Positions 12,474 through 22,593 of a DNA stretch of 43,500 nucleotides are shown in pieces (position 1 is the stretch's first letter; each line of letters starts with the position of its first letter). The notes under the pieces were generated by a model. It saw only the letters and a program-made list of their open reading frames with translations. It was not told where the DNA came from and searched no databases. The translations under genes and the position numbers were made by a program. Origin of the DNA: Symbiodinium natans (lineage: Eukaryota > Sar > Dinophyceae > Suessiales > Symbiodiniaceae); the NCBI GenBank assembly GCA_905221605.1, contig CAJNDS010002067.1:528895-572394 (forward strand). The letters run 5' to 3'.

Positions 12474-13142
12474 TCATAGCACAGCTTTACAATCATCGTT
12501 CAGAAATTGCTGCTCTGGTCGGACGCAATCATCCTTGAGCTTGAAGCTCTGGTGATGGCTGATGCGCCAGTAATAATTGTTCGCGCATGATGGCTCCAAA
12601 CCAGTGTCCAAGCTTTTCTCGTAGCACGGCCAGCATCGCTTGGGCAAGCATGCTATGTCCCGGAGGTGCTTGTAAGAATCCGTGGGGTCAGCGCTGGAAA
12701 GCCGCAACGCAACAGCAATAGTGTCAAAACTAGGTTTTGGGGCTTTCAACCCCCAATCAATGCAAGCCAAAGTCCTAAAGTCCAGCTTGCCAACGCGACC
12801 GGAAATGCCTTGGACGACCATGGACGACCGCAGCCGCCTCTTTGCACAGTCCACAGCCTTAAATAGCCCACAGCCTGCAGACGGAGACAAGGCCAAAACT
12901 TTCCAGCACCATATTGCCATATTGTGCACCAGGGCCTGGCAAGCCGGCGTGAGAGGACACACCGGTTCTGGATTCAAGGATGCGGGCACGGTAGAGTGGG
13001 ATATATAGACTCGAGCCATCGGGTAATGGCCGGGTGCGTCCCCCGCATACGGGTCAGGAATGTTTGTCAACTGCACTGCGGACAGGAGGAACCGACTGGC
13101 AAGGCATAGGAAGACTTTAGGGCGCAACATGCAAGGTCTCAA
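12474..13142 (-). CDS. long minus-strand ORF, strand uncertain
   Basis: At 222 codons this is the longest minus-strand frame outside repeats. It contains Cys-rich and charged parts such as LDFRTLACIDWGLKAPKP and DSYKHLRDIACLPKRC. On the + strand the frame 12682-13008 is also open for 108 codons with natural-looking sequence (SKLGFGAFNPQSMQAKVL). Only one is likely real. No family is recognised on either strand. The region may come from an old retroposed gene copy, but I cannot show this. Confidence 0.3.
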   Translation of the reverse strand: MRPCMLRPKVFLCLASRFLLSAVQLTNIPDPYAGDAPGHYPMARVYISHSTVPASLNPEPVCPLTPACQALVHNMAIWCWKVLALSPSAGCGLFKAVDCAKRRLRSSMVVQGISGRVGKLDFRTLACIDWGLKAPKPSFDTIAVALRLSSADPTDSYKHLRDIACLPKRCWPCYEKSLDTGLEPSCANNYYWRISHHQSFKLKDDCVRPEQQFLNDDCKAVL

Positions 13143-13572
13143 AGAAGAAGCAAAGAAGAAGCAAGCAAAGAAACAAAGAAAGAAGTACAGAAAGAAGGAG
13201 AGAAAGAAAGAAAGAGAGAAAGTGCGAAAGAGTAGCTGTCCGTGGTGAGAGCCTTCCCTCTAGGGGGAGAGGCACTACCCCAGCGAACCGATCCCCAACC
13301 CAAAGAGTGGCCACCCCATACTCCCTGAACCCTGGCATTACCCTCCACAAAGTTGGAACCACAACCCAACGTGGCCAACGTGCCGAAACTTTGGCGGCCG
13401 CCACGAAGACCGTGGGCGTGGCATCACAGACCAGATCTTGGGACGTGCGCACCCCTTAAAACAGCTCCCCTTCCGGGGGGCTAAGCGGGGAGAGAGAGAG
13501 AGAGAGAGACAAAGAGAAAGAAACAGAGAAAGAGACAGAGACTGAGAAAGAGAAAGAGCCTGCCTTGCCTGT

Positions 13573-13609
<37 letters not shown>

Positions 13610-14590
13610 CCTGGGGGGCTTACATGTCTCACGTTGACTGGACCACGAACCGGGCGCGCCTAGTGCGCGGAGGGTGTGCTCGTGCCCCCCCGCGCGCGCG
13701 CGCGCGCCCTTCAAGCCCTGAAGAAGAAGAAAGAGAAAGAGAAAGAGAAAGAGAAAGAGAAAGAGAAAGAGAAAGAGAAAGAGAAAGAGAAAGAGAAAGA
13801 GAAAGAGAAAGAGAAAGAGAAAGAGAAAGAGAAAGAGAAAGAGAAAGAGAAAGAGAAAGGGAAAGGGAAAGGGAAAGGGAAAGGGAAAGGGAAAGGGAAA
13901 GGGAAAGGGAAAGGGAAAGGGAAAGGGAAAGGGAAAGGGAAAGAGAAAGAGAAAGAGCCAATCTGCAGGGGTGGAATTTTTGGGACGGGTCTCAATTAAC
14001 GGGCGGGATGGCAATTTCGGTCCACACATAGCAGTGCATGTTTTTGCCCAAGCCCCAACAGCCCAAAGTGGCAGTGTCTACACATCCAGGAGAACTTCAC
14101 TTGTTGCAACTTTGGTGCTTGCTTGTCCTTTCCAACCTGGATGCGTACACGCCTTTTCACACCGGCAGACTCTGTAAGGCATGCCTTTTGGGGCGGCTCC
14201 CCTCGGGGGGCCATATGCGCAGGAAGTAAGGAGGGAAGAAAGAGAAAGAGAAAGAGACAGAGACAGAGAAAGAGAAAGAGAAAGAGAAAGAGAAGGAGAA
14301 AGAGAAAGAGAATGAGATGGAGAAAAAGAAGGAGAAGGAGGATAAGGAGAAGGAGAGAAGGAGAAAGAGAAAGAGAGAAAGAGCGGCCGGGTCCCTCTCT
14401 TGCGGGGCCCCCAAGTGAGCAGAAGAAGAAGAAGAAGAAGAAGAAGAAGAAGAAGAAGAAGAAGAAGAAGAAGAAGAAGAAGAAGAAGAAGAAGAAGAAG
14501 AAGAAGAAGAAGAAGAAGAAAACGAAGAAGAAGAAGAAGAAGAAGAAGAAGAAGAAGAAGAAGAAGAAGAAGAAGAAGAAGAAAGAAAGA
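13137..14590. repeat. purine-rich microsatellite block
   Basis: This is a run of different purine repeats on the + strand. It holds AAGAA/GAAAG-rich sequence (13141-13232), (GA)n (13490-13511 and 13574-13605), and an AGAGAA hexamer array (about 13732-13856) that changes abruptly to GGGAAA (about 13857-13940). An imperfect AGAGAA tract (about 14232-14382) and a nearly pure AGA array (about 14421-14585) follow. A (GC)n/(C)n island lies at 13684-13710. G/C hairpin segments sit between the arrays (about 13450-13485, 14190-14215, 14380-14418). The long open frames here (poly-Arg/Glu/Lys, poly-Leu/Phe/Ser) are repeat artefacts and not genes. The arrays could form triplex (H-) DNA. Confidence 0.9.
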
Positions 14591-15082
14591 AATGAAATGA
14601 CGAAAGAAAATGAAGAAATGGGCAAACCGGCTAGCCGTGTCGCCACTTGCAACGTCTTGCAGCATTCTGCGAGTCTGCGAGGCAGGCACCGCTCAGGTTA
14701 CTGCTCAGCAGGCGGGGCGGGTGGATGCAACGGGCGCGGGGTGGGCGCCGGTGGCACTCTGCTGGCCACATGAACCATATGGGGCTGGTGCTGTCCATGT
14801 TGCAGCCGTCCGAGATCTAGGAACCAGCTTTGGCCAATGTTGTGGTCAATCTGAGTTCAGTTCAGTGCCCAAGTCCACAAGGTCAACCGCAAAAATCAAA
14901 ATCCCGGAATCAGCGAGGCACCGTGGCCGGCGCCTGCTCGAGGCCACAGTCAGCGTCGCACTTGGGATGCGCTTGACCTTGACGGTTCCAAGACTGTTCC
15001 GGGCCCTCTGCAAAGCTTGCCAGGTCGCCATGAATCGTAAACGGCCCTGCCGCATAGCAATCAAGAACGGTCCAAGAGCCTG

Positions 15083-15541
15083 GTGAACAGAAGGGGAACA
15101 CCAACCCAATGGTTCCGAAACACCTTTCCTAGTTCCTGCGCATGGGGGCTCCATGGGGCGTCAGCTGATAATGTTTTCCTGCGCATGTTCCATTCTGTGC
15201 CAGGTGCAAAAACCCCAGACACACAGGAAGCCACATCATGCGCTACATCAAGTTGGCAGCTGGCGCAGAAGGCGCTTTGGAGATCGTTGGAGGGTTTCGA
15301 GTTGCGGTTATGTAGCAAGAAAGGCCCTTGTCCGAATAACACAGGCCAGGTCCTGCAGAATTTCTTCGTGCATGATTCGGTAGGTTGGTCATCTGAGAAG
15401 TTGAAGGTCCTTCTCTGGTTAGGCTTTGCCATGCTCTGCCAGGCTTCGCCATGCTTTGCCTTGCTATGGTTTGTTATGGTTTGCCTCGGTCATGCGGCCC
15501 CCTTGACCCGATCAAGTGCACTGCATGACTTCTCGCTTTAA
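15083..15541 (+). CDS. hypothetical ORF, possible exon 15205-15400
   Basis: This open frame has a protein-like centre. It is preceded by a TGCCAG|GTG acceptor near 15205 and contains SSWQLAQKALWRSLEGFEL and QVLQNFFVHDSVGW. The 3' third (from about 15415) is built from TGCTTTGCCA/TGGTTTGTTATGG near-repeats and is unlikely to be coding. It could belong to the nucleotidyltransferase gene starting at 15.7 kb. No family is recognised. Confidence 0.28.
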   Translation: MNRRGTPTQWFRNTFPSSCAWGLHGASADNVFLRMFHSVPGAKTPDTQEATSCATSSWQLAQKALWRSLEGFELRLCSKKGPCPNNTGQVLQNFFVHDSVGWSSEKLKVLLWLGFAMLCQASPCFALLWFVMVCLGHAAPLTRSSALHDFSL

Positions 15542-15730
15542 CACTTTACAGCAGTGCTAAGCATAAGTGTGGTTTCGCTGGGGGTCTGTAATGGTCGGTG
15601 GCTGCTGTATGCGGTTTGACTGGAATGATGGATCTTCGCAAGGGGGCTTGACGCTTTTTGAGCCTGGAGACCTGCCAAAGTTAGCTGCGGCAATTACAGT
15701 GTGCACGTATGTGGATGCTGCAGCTTGCAG

Positions 15731-18700
15731 GAGACGCAGGGTTTTGCATCACCACAGCTGCCAGCAGCTCAACCGGCTGCATCCCTTACGGTTCCATGGA
15801 GTCAAGCTGCACCACCTTCGGTGGCATACAAGCCAACTCCTCCTCCTCCCGAGGACGGATTGATGTCCCTGAGTACTTTGCCTGGTGAAGTGTGCTCTGC
15901 GCTCAATTCAGTGCACAGGACTCGGCCCATCGCACCCGAGAGATCCCTGCTACAACTCCGCCTGTGGGCCGGCTCATGCAAGGCAGTGTGACGGAAGAGC
16001 CCATGTTCACAGTGCTGCTGTCAGCGTTTGAGGCATCCTGGAAAGAAAGAGGGCCGAAGAGGACTTCGCCTGTGGGAATGCGCTTCAAGAGCCAAGAGTC
16101 ATGTGGAGAATCCTCTAGCAGGCCAAGAGAAAGACTGTGACTGAAGATGCGTCGCCACTCGGCAGTCATGGTGCAGCTTGAAGCGTGTAGATTCTGGGTA
16201 GGTAAATTCACAGCTGCTTCCTTTCTTTGCTGAAACGAGACTGACGGACCAAGCTTTTTGAGGCTCAAGCAATGTCAGCATGAAGGGCGCCCCAGGGTAG
16301 CCAAATGTGAGGTCGGCCGTAAGCCAAGCAGCGGTAAGCAGCAGTGGGCCATGGAAAGGAAGGCAGTCCAAGTCCTGAAGGATGGACTTGAGGCAGAAGG
16401 CGGCGCTGCCCTGATGACTTCCTTGTCCGTGAAAGTGAAATGGGGCCAACATGACTTGCAAGGACTTGGTAACATACGCAAGTTCTTGGCGAAATATCCA
16501 GACCTGTTCAGTTTGGAAGGCTCCACTGTGACCCTGAATCAACGCTTATTGCGCAAGGACGAGGCTCCGAAAACCACAAGCAAGTCCGCACCAAAAGCGT
16601 CACCAGCTTCGCTAGGGTCACGAAGGAGGTTTATAGAGGAGCCGCTAGAAGAAGCCGGACAGACAGGCAGCAAAATCCCTCGGCATGCGTTTGGAGCGCC
16701 CACATCGAAGGCACGGGCCATCGATTCTGTGCAGGCTCCAAATGATGCCAATGGAGCAAAGCTGGGAGCGCAGGTTCCAGAACAAGGCGTGAAACCCACA
16801 AAAAGCCTAGCACCGAAGCCAAAGCACACTGCATCAGCGACTGCATCAGCGACTGCCGCGGCGACTGCCGCGGCGACCGCCTCGGCGACTGCCTCGGCGA
16901 CTGCCTCGGCGACTGCATCAGGGACATCAGCTTCGCCTGCATCCGCTGGTGGCTCGGACACGCGCGGCGTGGAGCCTGCGCCGTGGCACAGCCGACGGCG
17001 GACACCAGCCACGGGTGCCTTCAAGGAGTGCCGCTTCTCGCATTTTTTAAGAACAAAATTAAGAAAAGGCTATAGCTGTCCTTGTGTTTTTGTGTTTTAC
17101 TTAAACAATAGTCGAAACTTGATTCCGGATAGAATGTAGAACGTGCTGGAAGGGAGCAATTACGACAGCTTCGCAGGAATATCTCTTCGAATGCAGGGAT
17201 GAGGCTCAAGAGCCCAATCTGAAGAAAAATGCTTGGCTGGGGGCTCAAGAGGTGCTCAACAATCTGAATGGTGGACCAGCTTTAGTTTTGGAGACCTCTT
17301 GAAGACAAGTCTGCCAGCATACGTTCGGGATCCAGAAACTGTTCAGGGGCATGACGACAAGTTTTCACGGCGTGGTAAGGAGATTTCATGCGGCGCACCT
17401 TTGAAACCAATTGCCGGGCCCCTCTTCCCATGAGGCTGCTCGGGAGCGTACCCAGATCAGCTTCGAGTGTTGGATCGGCTGGAAAAGGGGGAAAGCAGAC
17501 AAAAAAGTCCACATTCACGTAGCGGGTCGCCAAACAGCTGGTCGTTTGGGATTTGCAAGTTGAAGACTTTCTTCAGCAGGTAGTCATGCGGGCTTTTATG
17601 TTGACGCATCTGCACCGTTCGTTCGTTTGTTCGTACACTGTTTCGATCTGTTACCTGCCAGTTCCTTCTGCTGCGCGCTGTTCCGTTAACAATTCCTTTC
17701 GCGAAAGATAGTGCTGTCTGCCAGCTTGGGTTCGGTGAAGCGGAGAACACTGGCGAACCTTCTTACTTAGCCATCGCGAGGTAGTGTGTGGCTGTAGACA
17801 TGACAAGACAACCCTATCCATAGGGATGCAGGCTTAGGAGGACGTAGGCAGCACATCCAAGATGCAAAAGAAGAGATGTTGACAAAAGCAGAACATCAGC
17901 ACCGTGTTCGTCCCTTGCGTGTGTTGCGACATGTTGTGAAGGAGTCGGCGAGTTGGGAGGAGGACAGCTTGAGCGATCAGGAGCTCATGCACGCCATCAC
18001 TTCGAGCAAAGCCCATGGCATGGAATTAGAGTTGGCAGAGCTTCTTAAGAAACTACAGCCGACCGAAGAGTACAAGAGAGATTGTCAACGCGCTCTATTT
18101 CTACTGAAGGCTGCCATGTCTCAGGAGTTCCAGTCCAACTTTGGCAAAGGGCCCAACCTCGAGATCATAGGTTCTTCTGCTCAAGACACGGAACTGAATG
18201 GCGCCGATATAGATGTGGCCTGCAGAGTGCCAGGGTTCAGCCCAGACGAGCTTGATACGAAGCTGGCACGCCTTTGGGCACGCCTTTTTACAGTGCCACA
18301 TTCCACACACTTGGCAGCATTAGATGCTACGCGATTATTTCCACATGCAACATGCCAATTTTCGATACAGCTTAAAGCTTCGGCACAAAGTTCGGCACCG
18401 CGATTTCACGCTCACCTTCTTCTGATCGAGTCACCGCCTGTCAAAGAATCTCTTGACTCGACCCTCCGCAGTCTCTGTGATTGCTGTGGCAAGGCCAGGG
18501 ATTTGATTCGATTGGTGAAATTATGGGCCAGAAACCATGGCTTGATAAACCATCGTGACGGATACATGAACGGGGTTGCATGGACAGCTTTCGTGCTGTG
18601 CTTCCTGCAGAGGGAGCAGTACATCCCGTCGCTACAGACTCTGGCAGAGGGTAGTCAAGTTTCCCAGACCCCTACCCCAAGCCTGCGAGAGTTGCTGCTC

Positions 18701-19318
18701 AGATTTTTCCAGTTTGTCTGCGCTCCTCAAGCAAAGACACCAAGAGGTATCTCCCTCATGCAGGGGACGGATTGTGAGGCTGCTGCGCCTCCTTCTACGC
18801 ATGTCGGTCCGCCACCACCCTTGTACATACAGGATCCAGTGCAGCTCAAGCGGGGATCCGATCAGAACATCGCGTCAACGCTGGGAGAAGCCCAGTGGGC
18901 TCGCATCCTTGATGAATCAAGGCGAGTTGCTGAAAGGCTTGACCCTTCCAAGCCACAGCGCTGGTTCTATTGGGCTGAAATATTTGATCCACAAGGGCTG
19001 GCATCAGGAGGCGACAAGCGACTTCCGAAACTTGGCGAAGTCAAAGTGTCCGGAGGCGAGACGGCCCTGCCATCACTGCCCACTGACGCAGCTCACAATG
19101 CGTCCAGCGCAGTGCCTGCCGTGGTGCAGACGGTCAGAGGGGGTTACTCAGAGGCGAACCATGGCGGGAACTCTGGCAACTCCCGTGGTCATGCGCAGAC
19201 TCCGCATGCTAGCTCTGCTAGCTTGCTCGAAAGTGCTGGTAGAGCGACTTGGTCTGGCGGTGTCTGGCCTTCGCTGCCCGGCAAAGGACCAGCTGTGCAT
19301 GTTCCGCATGCTTATTAG
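15731..19318 (+). CDS. non-canonical poly(A)/terminal nucleotidyltransferase with winged-helix-like domain
   Basis: Best exon model, in phase throughout: 15731-15853, 15919-16121, 16359-17025, 17177-17292, 17848-19318 (about 859 codons; donors GACGGA, GCCAAG, GAGTGC, GACCTC; every acceptor is AG|G). The product should add nucleotides to RNA 3' ends. The large last exon, counted from the Met at 17876, shows the pol-beta-type motif GSS (99-101) with the two metal-binding Asp of DID (111 and 113). The central helical region follows (LIRLVKLWARNHGLI, 210-224; MNGVAWTAFVLCFLQ), then the PAP-associated motif (YIQDPV with NIAS, 317-334). The third catalytic Asp expected near FHAHLLLIES (177-186) is not obvious. 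Upstream exons encode a Pro-rich part, a winged-helix-like segment (16360-16545, LGNIRKFLAKYPDLFSLEG, OST-HTH/LOTUS-like by eye) and a Thr/Ser/Ala repeat. The tail after about residue 375 is Gly/Ser/Pro-rich. The true 5' and 3' ends are not known; Pro-rich exon candidates continue to 20.4 kb. The family call is secure for the last exon and inferred for the joins. Confidence 0.75.
16825..16925 (+). repeat. 12-bp coding minisatellite (Ala-Thr-Ala-Ser)
   Basis: About eight tandem copies of a 12-mer related to GACTGCATCAGC/GACTGCCTCGGC encode ATASATASA-type sequence within the third exon of the nucleotidyltransferase gene. The copies drift mostly at third codon positions and Ser/Ala switches, which suggests the reading frame is kept. 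It likely forms a flexible linker between the winged-helix-like and catalytic parts. Confidence 0.8.
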
Positions 19319-20145
19319 CAAAAGGCACAGCTGCAGAAGTCTTTCCAGATGTTTGCGGCTTGAACTTGGCTGCCGTTTGCAGTGCGACTTCTCAGCTGAG
19401 GCCCGCGCCGTCCGCGGTTCCCGAGCAAGGGAGCAAACAAAGTGCGGCACCCAAGCCATCTCAAGCCTCTGTTCTGTGAACTCAACTCCAGGTTGCCCCG
19501 CAGCCGGTACCGAACATACCGAACCAACAAGCACAGGTAGTATGAGGGGTATCTGAAATACTTTTGTCACAGGGCGGAAGAATTTTTGTGGCATAACATT
19601 TTTCATGAGTCCTGGGTCGAAGACGGCAGTGGCGAGGGAATTGGCAAACCCGGGTTCAGCATACGCTCCACCTGCAACAGCGCATCTCTCTCTCTCTCTC
19701 TCTGCCTCTGCCTCTCTCTCTCTGTTTCGTCCTGGCCCAGAGCAAAGCCGCGTTCAGGGCTCTAACGAGGGGGTTTGCTATCACGGCGTTTGACTGATCC
19801 TAGTGCCCCACTGGTCGATCTTCTTATACAGGTAGCGCCTCACAACACAGTCGAAAAAAGGGTCCCAAGTAAAACCCCGGTCACAACTTGAAAGAAAGTT
19901 TGCTGTCGAGGAGTTTGCAGGATCCAGACCCGGGCTTCAGCAGCCTTCAAGGATATCTGACCCCCCCGCCCCCCGTACCCCATACCCCCCCCATACCATA
20001 CCCGCCCTGTACCTCCCCCCATACCCCTGTCATAAGGCAGTGTTCGGTCACCTGATCTGGCTCCAAGCCGCGGGCAAGCTCCAGCGAGGTCCATCTGGGT
20101 CTCCATCCATTTATGGTGACAAGCGCGGGGTAGTTCAGCAATTGA

Positions 20146-20421
20146 AGGGGCCCTCGGTCATCACCTTTGCCGCCTTCACCGCCGCCAGAACCAGCAAGGG
20201 CCCAGGCACCAGCGCTGATGCAGGTGCTGCCGCCTTGGCCGGGCACATAAAGCAGGCAGAGAGTAAGACTAGCCCACTCTGGCACCTGAAATTCATTCAG
20301 GCCTGGGAAGGCGGTGCCTGCGGCGGATGCCTCGTTGAACGCTGCCGTGGCTGCCCTGGAGCGGCAGGACCTGGCAGCCTCTTCAAAGCTTAAAGTGGTG
20401 GAGTTGTCTTGGAGTTGCTAG
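20146..20421 (+). CDS. candidate downstream exons, Pro-rich and Ala-rich
   Basis: One frame at 20146-20223 encodes a Pro-rich run (SSPLPPSPPPEPARAQAP) ending at CAG before a GTGCTG donor. A second frame starts after an AG at 20300 and reads ASLNAAVAALERQDLAAS, then KLKVVELSWSC and a TAG at 20419-20421. Both are strongly biased and non-random. They may be the 3' part of the nucleotidyltransferase gene (whose catalytic exon ends 0.8 kb upstream) or a short separate gene. The C-rich low-complexity tract at 19960-20025 (CCCCATACC-like) lies between them and the catalytic exon. Confidence 0.4.
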
Positions 20422-20699
20422 GATCGCGAACTGACAGGAGTATTCTTTTGCCGTGGCCGCATTCAAAAGCTGCATTCCACAGCTGCTCAAGTCAGGCAGG
20501 GGTGCTGTGTCTGGTTTGTTTGCGGATGACGCTTCGGAGTGGCACACGCCTTGTCCCGAAACGTTTGCGAAGTAGCCGGCCTTTGCGCTGCAACACCATG
20601 CAGGCATCATGGCTTCAGCACCAGCTGTTCGTCCGCGCGTTCAGGCTTGTGACAGCCTTACAGCGCTGTCCCACACATCGATCTTGGTAAGCTTGTGCA

Positions 20700-21670
20700 G
20701 AATGCTCAAACGAACCAATACAGAGCAAACAACCTGGGCAAATAGGATAATTAGGACGTCCATTATGAAGAGAGCATACAATAAGGCTGTACGTAGTATT
20801 ATGGCAGAGGAAGTTTTTATTGGGCTTCGAGTGCCAATAATTATGTCCGCCCGGCAAATATTGGCCGCTTGCAAGACTTTCCAAATTAATCTCGCTTGTT
20901 CGCTTTGCTCACGCACTTCTATAAATAAGCGAGCAAAAGCCCTGTAATTTTAATTTGTTCAGTCGGCTTTTTGAGCGAATTCATTCTTTCTTGGTTTTCT
21001 ATCTTTTCCGTTTACCTTGTTCTTAAATCTCTTTGTGCACCAGGATTCTACGAACAAGCCAGTACATTTACTTAGGTCCCAACAGCCGAAGGGTTGGGTT
21101 TCCATCTCCGGAGGTGGGGGGCCAAATGAGACTCCGGAGCCCAAAAAAAAAAAACAGAACGGAACGTGTAAGGGGGGGAGGGGCACCGGAACGGGACCCT
21201 TGCCGGAACGGAACGAGAAGGAACGCCGGAACGGAACGGAACACGCCGGGACGGAACGGAGGGCAGTCAAGATGCGGCTCCGTAGGCTCTCGGGCAACTC
21301 AGGAAGCGTTGGTTTTGCTGCGTCGTGCGAACTTTTTGTTGGTCGATGATGGTCTTTTTCCTGCCGGCTGTTGGCTTGGAAATAAATGAACTTCTCGCGA
21401 TCGCATATTTCGTGCATTTTCCAAAAATAATTTAACAATTTGGAAAATGCCGCACGAATACTATTAACGGCACGTGCCAAATTATAAGATAGCAAAGGTC
21501 GCCAGGTCGAAGGTGCACGCGGGAGGCCGGAAACCTGCGCCTGTGCATGTGTTGGGGCTAGTGGGTCTTCGGCGGGGCTTGGCTGGGGGCTGGGGAAACT
21601 GTGAAAGAGACGGTGAATCCTGAAAGGTCAGGCAAACCCTAAACCCAGCATATCGTATAGTTGGGCCCTG
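20700..21670. other. non-coding stretch with AT-rich segment and GGAACG repeats
   Basis: No gene is recognised. The part at 20700-20970 is clearly more AT-rich than the rest of the window. A degenerate GGAACG/CGGAACGGAA repeat occupies about 21180-21270, preceded by A12 and G-runs. The 178-codon minus-strand frame over 20959-21495 is partly built from this repeat, so I do not call it a gene. Confidence 0.5.
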
Positions 21671-21965
21671 CAGTTGCCCCGTGGAGCATGGCTAGACGGG
21701 TGGCAAAAAGGGGTCATGTTGGGTGGTAAGCCCTTTACCCCGAAAGGTCATGTTGGTTGGCAAGCCCTAAGCCCCGAAAGGTCATGTTGGTTGGCAAGTC
21801 CTGAACATCTAAACGTCTTAAGCCAAAGCCAAAACCCTGTGAACCAAGCCAAAGGAAACCCTATGTATGGATGGCAAACCCTAAACCCTCGCAGGTCATA
21901 CTGGGTGGCAAGCCTTAACCCTAAAAGGTCAAATGGTCATGTTGAGCCGGAAGAAGCCTCCAACA
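21670..21965. repeat. 34-bp tandem repeat with CCCTAA-type core
   Basis: Units of about 34 bp share GGTCATGTTGGTTGGCAAGC followed by CCTAA(A/G)CC and CGAAA. Two adjacent copies (phase marks at about 21741 and 21775) are nearly identical, and more decayed copies run to about 21960 (AAACCCTAAACCCTCGCAGG). The CCCTAAA-like core resembles the telomere-like tract at 37.2-38.5 kb. The open frame across it is a repeat artefact. Confidence 0.75.
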
Positions 21966-22284
21966 ACCTTTTTTCAAAGCTTCCACAGGCCTCGAAAACG
22001 TTGGCTTGTGCGTGCTAAACGGGACCCGCGGCCTCGACGCACCCAAGTACCGCGTGCATTTTGAACGCGTGGGCGCATGCGCCTTGGACAGCCTTGCCCA
22101 TAGCAAGAATCCCCGAATGAAGACAGCCCAAGTTTCTAATTCAAATGCACGCGTCATCAACTACTTCTGGTTTTGACTAGAAATTGAAAGGGTGTTCTTC
22201 TTGTTATTCTGCTGTTTGAGTGGGATAGCTACATGACTTAAAATGTAGCTCTTTAGTTCGTTCACTAATTTTTCTGGAAATCTG

Positions 22285-22306
22285 TAGCAAGATATAAATA
22301 TAAATA

Positions 22307-22349
<43 letters not shown>

Positions 22350-22370
22350 ATATATATATATATATCATTT
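22285..22370. repeat. AAAT and TA microsatellite
   Basis: ATAAAT/AAAT units are followed by a short (TA)n run; a TTTAGGG heptamer follows at about 22372. The opposite-strand open frame reads poly Ile/Tyr/Leu and is an artefact. Confidence 0.9.
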
Positions 22371-22593
22371 TTTAGGGTTAATTTTTTATACTTATATAGA
22401 TGAGAGCCCCCAAATGCCCCTTTAATAAAGTGTGAAAGCCAGATCTGGAGTCGGAACTCCCTCCCCCCCAAAATGCATGTCGCTTCCCTGCATTCTGGAA
22501 CGCACCAGGCAAACGGAGTTGTCATGTGAGAATCGGTTCGGAAGAGCAGAGGAAGCAAAAGCCCATTCCACAAGGTTGCTGTGTGCCCCGCAG

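Noticed and set aside
13481-14773. Very long open frames giving poly-Arg/Glu, Lys/Glu or Leu/Phe/Ser on both strands
   Set aside because: They are translations of hexamer and trinucleotide microsatellites; all six frames are open for that reason only.
17233-17433. Frame reading SFGDLLKTSLPAYVRDPETV as an exon
   Set aside because: It is protein-like, but it overlaps the competing frame 17177-17292, which joins in phase on both sides of the nucleotidyltransferase model; only one can be used, and this one has no fitting junctions.
18576-19556. 326-codon + strand ORF overlapping the nucleotidyltransferase exon
   Set aside because: It overlaps the PAP domain exon in another frame and has Ser/Arg/Cys-rich, unnatural composition.
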